A program made the translations under genes and the position numbers. Positions 58,389-64,000 of a DNA stretch of 64,000 nucleotides are shown one piece after another (position 1 is the stretch's first letter; every line of letters begins with the position of its first letter). Source of the DNA: Mariprofundaceae bacterium (GTDB taxonomy: Bacteria > Pseudomonadota > Zetaproteobacteria > Mariprofundales > Mariprofundaceae). Where the stretch lies: positions 62,001-126,000 of the forward strand of contig JAJFLC010000015.1 of assembly GCA_021772895.1 (NCBI GenBank), given 5' to 3'. Under the pieces are notes generated by a model. It searched no databases. It was not told where the DNA came from and saw only the letters and a list, made by a program, of their open reading frames with translations.

Positions 58389-58892
58389 AGTATCCCTAAG
58401 TGGGAACGGCTCGAAACAATAATTCGTGTTTTACGTTGCGAATTTTAGCTGTTGAAATCGTTCAGTTCTGTTTTCCCTAAAGCTATCGACTGGCGCTATC
58501 GGATTACCGTCTCCAAACAGCAACAAGAGCGTCTTTGCAATTCATTTCCCACTCGCATCCACCACTGCAAACGTCTCGTTCATCAGATCTGAAACAAGAA
58601 GAAATCCCCTCTTTACGTTGAATGTGGCGAACGAGCTTTGTTGCTGTTGTATATGTCGTAGCAAGGATGCCATGTTCCGCCGCACGCTTTTTTAACTTTG
58701 ATATATCCACTATAACTACCTACCCTTCTTTTATTACTTCCACTAGAGTGCGCAAGTATAAATAACATTTTTTAGATTCGCAAACTAATCGCTTCAAACC
58801 AATCATCATAAATAACCTGACGATGCTTAAATCAGCATCTGTTTTAACAATCAATGGACTGCCTTGGATCACTCCATCAGAATGTTGGCGAT

Positions 58893-59360
58893 ATGAACAC
58901 CCCGCTTCACATTGTCCTTTATCAACCTGAGATACCACCTAACACAGGCAACATTGCCCGTCTGTGTGCCTGTACAGGCTGTCAACTTCATCTTGTACAC
59001 CCTTTAGGATTTACTCTGGATGAAAAACAGGTGAGGCGCGCCGGATTGGATTATTGGGAACACCTTGAAGTGCTGGAACATCCAGACTGGAAAAGTGCTA
59101 GAGAAACACTTGGAAAAAAACGAAACTGGTATGCGCTGAGTACCAAAGCCAACAAACTTACATGGGATGTTCAATTTTCACATGGTGATGTGCTGGTGTT
59201 TGGGCCTGAAACAAGAGGTTTACCTGCTGACATTCTCAGAGAGATCTCTCCTGTCCGACTCTTCATGCGCGATGATGCACCGGTTCGTTCTCTTAATTTA
59301 TCTTCGGCCTGCTCAGCCGTGTTATATGAAGCACTTAGACAAATACATATTACCAAATGA
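58893..59360 (+). CDS. trmL: tRNA (cytidine/uridine-2'-O-)-methyltransferase TrmL
   Basis: SPOUT methyltransferase that 2'-O-methylates position 34 of tRNA-Leu. The 155-residue protein shows IVLYQPEIPPNTGNIARLCACTG at the N-terminus, VFGPETRGLP, and the knot segment RLFMRDDAPVRSLNLSSACSAVLYEALRQ (normally '..MRSLNLSN'). The start at 58893 is preferred to ATG 58854, which adds 13 unconserved residues. Confidence 0.9.
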   Translation: MNTPLHIVLYQPEIPPNTGNIARLCACTGCQLHLVHPLGFTLDEKQVRRAGLDYWEHLEVLEHPDWKSARETLGKKRNWYALSTKANKLTWDVQFSHGDVLVFGPETRGLPADILREISPVRLFMRDDAPVRSLNLSSACSAVLYEALRQIHITK

Positions 59361-59493
59361 TAATTATTATCCACCGCTGAAACGCATTTATATTAAATTT
59401 CTTTAATTACTCCTCGGCGCTATTGCTTAACGCTTAGATGTGATTACAAGACATTGTTTTAAAAGGATTAATTCTAATGCACAATAATTAGGC

Positions 59494-59516
59494 ACTACCT
59501 TTCGGGTGGTTGTTTT
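59494..59516 (+). terminator. Possible terminator after trmL
   Basis: ACTACC (59494-59499), loop TTTCG, GGTGGT (59505-59510), then TGTTTT. The stem is short, with one G-U pair, and lies about 130 bases after the trmL stop. The rest of the 339-bp gap 59361-59699 holds the second DnaA-box repeat and no gene. Confidence 0.4.
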
Positions 59517-59578
59517 GTCATATTCCTGCAACAAAAGCGAAAAGTTATCCCCTAAGTTATCCACAGATTCTGTGGATG
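59513..59578. repeat. 66-bp intergenic repeat with clustered DnaA-box-like sites, copy 2
   Basis: Matches copy 1 (57220-57285) at about 59 of 66 positions. Boxes: TTATCCCCT (59545-59553), TTATCCACA (59557-59565), inverted TGTGGATGT (59571-59579). As in copy 1, a TTATCCACCGC lies exactly 178 bases ahead of the first box (59367), although the sequence between is not alike. Confidence 0.6.
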
Positions 59579-59699
59579 TTTTTATAAGCTCTTTAACTAC
59601 AAGAACTTAGCGCCAATCACCCCTAATCCGGGCACGTGATACATTAATCAGAAAAACAAAAAACTTTACCAAATTACTGATATCCGTCATAAACCGCCT

Positions 59700-60287
59700 A
59701 TGCAATGGACACTCTCAAATCAGCTCACCGTTGGACGCGTCCTACTCATCCCTCTTTTCATGATTGCTTTTTATATTCCAGGTTTTCCGGGTTATACCGT
59801 CGCAGCCCTAATCTTTGCCATTGCATCGGCAACAGACTGGCTAGATGGTTATCTGGCACGAACACGAGGCGAAGTTACCGCATTTGGACGTTTCCTCGAC
59901 CCGGTCGCAGATAAACTTCTGGTTTCAGCGGCACTGGTATTACTGGTCGAGGCAGAACGGGCTCCCGCGCTGCTGGCTGTTATTATCATTGGACGGGAAA
60001 TTGCAATCAGCGCACTGCGTGAATGGCTTGCTGAACGTGCAACAGTTGTGCATGTATCCATGCTTGGAAAACTGAAAACTGCAACCCAAATGCTTTCAAT
60101 TGTTGCCCTCCTGCTACATATCGATGTGTTAGGCATCAATATGCACGCCGCAGGTTTGATTCTTCTCTGGGTTTCTGCTGCTCTGACTCTTTGGTCCGGC
60201 TATGAATATATCCGTGCGGCATGGCCGGAATTGGTAGGTAAAGAATCTATATCTACGAACACAAACGCTACAAACACAGACGAATAA
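59700..60287 (+). CDS. pgsA: CDP-diacylglycerol-glycerol-3-phosphate 3-phosphatidyltransferase
   Basis: Inner-membrane enzyme committing CDP-diacylglycerol to phosphatidylglycerol. CDP-alcohol phosphotransferase motif DWLDGYLARTRGEVTAFGRFLDPVADK, i.e. D-x2-D-G-x2-A-R-x8-G-x3-D-x3-D, is complete. Four to six hydrophobic helices in 195 residues. A Thr/Asn-rich tail ends 20 bases inside the convergent alcohol-dehydrogenase gene. Confidence 0.94.
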   Translation: MQWTLSNQLTVGRVLLIPLFMIAFYIPGFPGYTVAALIFAIASATDWLDGYLARTRGEVTAFGRFLDPVADKLLVSAALVLLVEAERAPALLAVIIIGREIAISALREWLAERATVVHVSMLGKLKTATQMLSIVALLLHIDVLGINMHAAGLILLWVSAALTLWSGYEYIRAAWPELVGKESISTNTNATNTDE

Positions 60288-61449
60288 TCTCTGAAATTTC
60301 ATGATCCCGTAGCAAAATCGGGTTCGTTTGCATGCTGTTGCCCCGACTGTTGGCAACGATGCGATCGATATCCAGTTCAGACACACCATAATACGAAAGC
60401 GGAGACATTTGAAAACGTCCGCTCCATGCTTGAATGATGCCTAACAAAGACTCTCTGGCAGCATCGTCATCCATCGTATGGTTCTGTGTAAAAAGTCGCC
60501 CAATCGTCGCATATTTCTGTAATGCGGGATGCGCAGAGTCCCGCTCTTTAAGTGCCTGAATATTGATACGGCTCGCCTCAAATAAAAGTGTTCCACAGAC
60601 CACCCCGTGCGGAATCGGAAAGAAAGCTCCGAGTGGCGATGCCAGCCCATGCACAGAACCAAGCCCTGCATTGGCCAGTGTCAGACCGGATGTGGAAGAC
60701 GCATAAAGCATGCCTGCACGGGCATCTAAATTTTCTCCATCCTCAACGGCAGAGACCAGACAATCACGAATATACCTCAAACCACTCATCGCCAAAGCAT
60801 CGGTGACCGGGTTAGTATTGAAAGAAACATAAGATTCAAGCAATTGTGTGAATGCATCCATACCGCATGCAGCAGTAATATCGGCAGGACAGTCCAATGT
60901 CAGCTCAGGATCAAGAATAATGTGTTTTGCAACAAGCGACTCGTGTCTGAAAGACTTCTTAAAACCATCGTCACCAATGTTTGACAACACAGCATTTTTA
61001 CTCGTTTCACCGCCTGTTCCTGCCGTGGTAGGCACTGCGATAAATGGTGTGGAAGGCCCTTGATATGCCTTGCCCTTGCCTACCCCTTCAAGGTATTCAA
61101 AAACCGAATCACCACTTGGTAACAGGCCTGCAATCGCCTTCCCTGCATCGACAGCGCTACCGCCTCCAAGTGCAACAACACAATCAGCAAAAAAATCATG
61201 GTGTTCAGCCACAATTTTATCCACCAGTTGCGGCGAAGGCTCCCCCGGAACCTTAACTCTTCGCACCTCCAGACTCTGACCCAATGCCTGCCAAAGCTTC
61301 TGGCAACGATCTGAATCATCAAACGAACTTTCGCCAGTCACCAGCAATACCTTTTTACCAAAAGTCTCAATAAGATCCTTTAATATCAAATGCTTACCCG
61401 GTCCAAAATGAATATGTGGCGTTGATGAAAAGAGAAATTCAGGAATCAT
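60268..61449 (-). CDS. Iron-containing alcohol dehydrogenase family protein
   Basis: Group III NAD(P)-dependent dehydrogenase of 393 residues. NAD-binding VALGGGSAVDAGKAIAGL and VPTTAGTGGETSKNAVL, metal-binding DAFTQLLESYVS and GLGSVHGLASPLGAFFPIPHGVVCG (the His ligands). It opens with FLFSSTPHIHFGPGKH. The substrate is unknown; close relatives act on butanol, glycerol, propanediol or lactaldehyde. Confidence 0.92.
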   Translation of the reverse strand: MIPEFLFSSTPHIHFGPGKHLILKDLIETFGKKVLLVTGESSFDDSDRCQKLWQALGQSLEVRRVKVPGEPSPQLVDKIVAEHHDFFADCVVALGGGSAVDAGKAIAGLLPSGDSVFEYLEGVGKGKAYQGPSTPFIAVPTTAGTGGETSKNAVLSNIGDDGFKKSFRHESLVAKHIILDPELTLDCPADITAACGMDAFTQLLESYVSFNTNPVTDALAMSGLRYIRDCLVSAVEDGENLDARAGMLYASSTSGLTLANAGLGSVHGLASPLGAFFPIPHGVVCGTLLFEASRINIQALKERDSAHPALQKYATIGRLFTQNHTMDDDAARESLLGIIQAWSGRFQMSPLSYYGVSELDIDRIVANSRGNSMQTNPILLRDHEISEIIRLCL

Positions 61450-61624
61450 GCAGACAGCTTAACCGATCAATCTTCCTGTTTCACTATCTGACGTTTTTAG
61501 AAGACATAAACTTGCCATCCACTTAATGCTGAAATATTGGTTGCTTTCATCTTCACTTTACTATGAACTTATGAATTGAAACACCCGTGAAAGTCGGGAA
61601 TTTTTTTTAAACTAAGAGAGTAAT

Positions 61625-61834
61625 ATGTCAAACGAAGTAACAGGTACAGTAAAGTGGTTCAATGACGAGAAAGGTTTCGGCTTTATCGAACAGGAAGATG
61701 GAAAAGATGTTTTTGTACACCATAGCGCAATCAATGGTGGCGGTCGCAAGACTCTACATGAAGGTCAAAAAGTTACATTGGAAGTAACTCAGGGCGAGAA
61801 GGGTCCACAGGCAGAAAACGTAACCCCACTTTAA
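61625..61834 (+). CDS. Cold-shock-domain protein (CspA family)
   Basis: A 69-residue OB-fold RNA/DNA chaperone with both RNP motifs, KGFGFIEQ and DVFVHH, and the opening GTVKWFND. Single gene with a 175-bp upstream region; within it CCCG-TGAAAGT-CGGG followed by eight T just before the ribosome site (AAGAGAG) could be a leader hairpin. Long structured leaders are usual in temperature-controlled csp genes, though control here is inferred. Confidence 0.95.
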   Translation: MSNEVTGTVKWFNDEKGFGFIEQEDGKDVFVHHSAINGGGRKTLHEGQKVTLEVTQGEKGPQAENVTPL

Positions 61835-61846
61835 CCCAAGCATTTT

Positions 61847-61880
61847 ATCTGGCCGCGTATTTTGCGCGGCCAGATTTTTT
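61847..61880 (+). terminator. Strong Rho-independent terminator after csp gene
   Basis: ATCTGGCCGCG (61847-61857) and CGCGGCCAGAT (61865-61875) form a perfect 11-bp GC-rich stem with a 7-base loop, followed by a T-run to 61880; it lies 13 bases after the stop. Confidence 0.92.
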
Positions 61881-62060
61881 GATGGCCTTTGAATAAACAC
61901 ATTCAGCATTTATTCTCAAGCATAAAAACAGATCCCTTATAATAGAAATCAAGCTCATGTTTGATTTCCACTTGCTATGATTGTTCTTATTTACAGAAAT
62001 ATCTACCAGACATCCTGCCCCATACAGCTTCCACATCGCATTTTAAACCATCAACAAGCT

Positions 62061-63356
62061 TTAAAGATGGATAATATGATCCCTGTCCGGGCCAGTTGAG
62101 AGCATTGTCACCGGGCATTCACACACCTGCTCAATACGTTTCAGAAGAGCCTTTGCGTTGGTCGGCAACTGATCCAGTGAAGTGGCACCAAATGTATTTT
62201 CACTCCAACCCGGCAGTGTTTCATAAACAGGTATACACGCATTAAGTTTCTCACAATCAGCAGGAATCGATTCCTGTTGTATGCCATCCAACTCATAACC
62301 AATGCAAAGCTTCACCGCTTCCAGACCATCAAGAACATCAAGCTTGGTGATTGCCAGCCCTGTCACACCATTAATACGAACAGCATGCTGCACAACAACA
62401 GCGTCGAACCATCCTGTACGGCGTGGGCGACCCGTCGTCGCACCAAATTCATGGCCTCGCTCAGCCATATGTTTGCCTGAATTTTCGGTATCACACAGAC
62501 CTTCAGCATTATAAAGTTCTGTCGGGAATGGGCCTGCACCGACCCTTGTTGTATAAGCCTTACAGATACCAAGTACTTCATCGACTTGACCCGGGCCAAC
62601 GCCAAGTCCTGCAAGTGCAGCACCGGAAACAGTGTTCGATGAAGTCACAAAAGGATAGGTACCATGATCCACATCCAGCATGGAACCTTGTGCACCTTCA
62701 AACAGGATAGAATCACCCGCTTTGTTGCGGCGATGCAAAATCAGAGGCACATCAGCAGCCAATGGCAACAGACGTTCACGTGCCAGCTCCAGAGCTTCAA
62801 CAACCTCTTCACGGGAAACCACTTCAGCACCAAGAAATTCAGTTAACATGAAGTTCACATAACGGAGGTTTTCATCAATCCGCGCCTCCAGCGTATCCGA
62901 GGTAAGATCCACAAGGCGGATACCACGGCGGGCAGTTTTATCTTCATAACATGGGCCGATTCCACGGCCTGTTGTGCCAATTTTGGCTTTGCCTTTGGCT
63001 TGCTCGCGCGCTGCATCCAATGCACGATGATAAGGCAGGATAAGCTGACAACGTTCAGAAATGCGAAGCCTGTCCAGCACTGGCACATCAGCCGCCAATA
63101 ACATGTCGATCTCTTCAACCAAGCGAAAAGGATCCACACCCGTGCCGTTACCAATCAGGCTCAACGTATCTGCATGCAAGATGCCAGATGGGATATGATT
63201 CAGAACCGTTGTCTGATCACCAATCACCAATGTGTGGCCAGCATTTGGCCCACCCTGAAAGCGGGCAACCACATCCATTTTAGGAGCCAGAAGATCAACG
63301 ATCTTGCCTTTACCCTCATCACCCCATTGGATTCCAATTGCAACTGTATTTGACAT
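62061..63356 (-). CDS. purA: Adenylosuccinate synthetase
   Basis: GTP-dependent condensation of IMP and aspartate toward AMP. The P-loop and catalytic block IQWGDEGKGKIVDLLA opens the protein; GGPNAGHT, GTTGRGIGP, and the C-terminal STGPDRDHII are standard. The start at 63356 has GAGGAA 6 bases upstream; ATG 63368 would overlap that site. 431 residues. Directly downstream of hisZ, a common proteobacterial order. Confidence 0.96.
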   Translation of the reverse strand: MSNTVAIGIQWGDEGKGKIVDLLAPKMDVVARFQGGPNAGHTLVIGDQTTVLNHIPSGILHADTLSLIGNGTGVDPFRLVEEIDMLLAADVPVLDRLRISERCQLILPYHRALDAAREQAKGKAKIGTTGRGIGPCYEDKTARRGIRLVDLTSDTLEARIDENLRYVNFMLTEFLGAEVVSREEVVEALELARERLLPLAADVPLILHRRNKAGDSILFEGAQGSMLDVDHGTYPFVTSSNTVSGAALAGLGVGPGQVDEVLGICKAYTTRVGAGPFPTELYNAEGLCDTENSGKHMAERGHEFGATTGRPRRTGWFDAVVVQHAVRINGVTGLAITKLDVLDGLEAVKLCIGYELDGIQQESIPADCEKLNACIPVYETLPGWSENTFGATSLDQLPTNAKALLKRIEQVCECPVTMLSTGPDRDHIIHL

Positions 63357-63569
63357 ATAATTCCTCAATAAAACTTACAAACCAGCATGACTAAAACGAT
63401 TTCAACAACGCTGGCTCAACAAAGCAGGCCAGCAAATCCACCATTCAAAAATGAATGTTCAAAGCAGTAAAAATCACACTTTTATCACTTAAAAATTAAC
63501 AACCATCAAGCCTTTGCGCACATCTCTTTACACATCGCTTTCGATAGTTTTACTTACCTGACCTTTAAC

Positions 63570-64000
63570 TTAAACAGCATCCAACCATGCCCAAAGATCA
63601 AATGAAAACCCTGTTGCAGGCATGTCTCTGCCATGCAAAGCCATCATTGCGTCATAACGACCGCCATGAAGTAAAGCCTGAGAAGCGCCTGCTGAAAAAC
63701 CTGAAAAAACAATCCCACTGTGGTAGAGGAAACGAGGCATCACTGCAGCATCAATATTAACTTCCACCTCACCACTCAATCGAGTGTTAACTGTATCCAC
63801 CAGATGCATCAATTCTGATGCCGCATGATTGAATTCATCACCCAGCAGCGTTTTTCCTGATTCAAGCCAGTCTCTGTCCGCCTGCCCGGACACCATGACA
63901 ATCAATGCATCTTTATGATCCTGACTCATTGATTCACTTTGCAAATGCGCCTTCATATCTTCAGGAGAACGACGGGACAGCAATTTTGACCAAACTTCCA
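63570..64000 (-). CDS. hisZ: ATP phosphoribosyltransferase regulatory subunit HisZ (partial, start outside window)
   Basis: C-terminal part of the HisRS-like regulatory subunit that partners short HisG in histidine synthesis. The frame is open to base 64000 (EVWSKLLSRRSPED), so the start is beyond the window; the TTG at 63983 is not a start. Recognisable blocks: DAAVMPRFLYHSGIVFSGF, LLHGGRYD and PATGFSFDLWAWL, matching the HisZ/HisRS class II aminoacyl fold. Separated from purA by about 210 bp in which I see no gene. Confidence 0.85.
   Translation of the reverse strand, partial: EVWSKLLSRRSPEDMKAHLQSESMSQDHKDALIVMVSGQADRDWLESGKTLLGDEFNHAASELMHLVDTVNTRLSGEVEVNIDAAVMPRFLYHSGIVFSGFSAGASQALLHGGRYDAMMALHGRDMPATGFSFDLWAWLDAV

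Noticed and set aside
58504-58710. Minus-strand open frame of 68 codons in the decayed gap
   Set aside because: No family resemblance, no ribosome site; judged chance or transposon debris.

Overview
The window reads as chromosome of a Gram-negative, ubiquinone-using proteobacterium. It carries outer-membrane and murein genes (lipoproteins with lipoboxes, a porin, RlpA/MltB/MltD-type enzymes), Coq7, and squalene synthesis of the HpnCDE type. Base composition is moderate. The mix of many c-di-GMP and PAS sensors, GH57/glycogen genes and HpnCDE would suit a marine environmental lineage (Zetaproteobacteria or a gammaproteobacterium are guesses). No rRNA or ribosomal-protein marker is present to settle it.

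Layout. 1-5.6 kb: signalling trio (receiver-PAS-GGDEF-EAL protein, methanogen-output-domain-like protein, PAS histidine kinase). 5.7-14.2 kb: a dense forward block: pcm-like methyltransferase behind a perfect CRP-type palindrome, MltB and RlpA murein enzymes, LOG protein, RluA-type pseudouridine synthase, D,D-carboxypeptidase, D-amino-acid aminotransferase, HAD phosphatase, Hsp33 and a small histidine kinase, many overlapping by a few bases. 14.3-18.5 kb: peroxiredoxin, CDF transporter, glyoxalase II, cupin, stand-alone cNMP-binding domain and a DsbA/HCCA-isomerase-like protein. 18.5-27.1 kb: glycogen/alpha-glucan cluster, glgB-pgm divergent from glgC-GH57-malQ; glgA and glgP are not here. 27.4-30.3 kb: pentapeptide protein, two unknown genes separated by an attC-like hairpin, MITE debris and tRNA-Glu(CTC). 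30.3-37.1 kb: four-gene operon joining a PilB/GspE-type ATPase fused to a receiver domain with CheW, an MCP and a CheA-receiver hybrid. 37.2-44.8 kb: MltD-like enzyme, solute-binding lipoprotein, MASE3-like hybrid kinase, porin. 45-49.3 kb: ygfZ, small unknown genes, dapE-queF-dapF.

49.3-52.6 kb is the most unusual stretch. It looks like a relic chromosomal integron. A truncated intI N-terminus (+) lies opposite a minus-strand run of small membrane-protein genes. Two of these are followed by attC-like sites, and an attI-like core lies about 110 bp upstream of the intI start. Two identical 98-bp MITE-like palindromic elements have inserted into the cassettes, and one supplies the start codon of the gene beside it.

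52.6-64 kb: thiO divergent from hpnC-hpnD-hpnE (farnesyl-PP to squalene), coq7, a decayed 0.9-kb gap, trmL, pgsA, an iron-type alcohol dehydrogenase, a cold-shock protein with a strong terminator, purA, and hisZ running off the end. Two near-identical 66-bp intergenic blocks with clustered DnaA-box-like sequences lie at 57.2 and 59.5 kb, one on each side of coq7-trmL.
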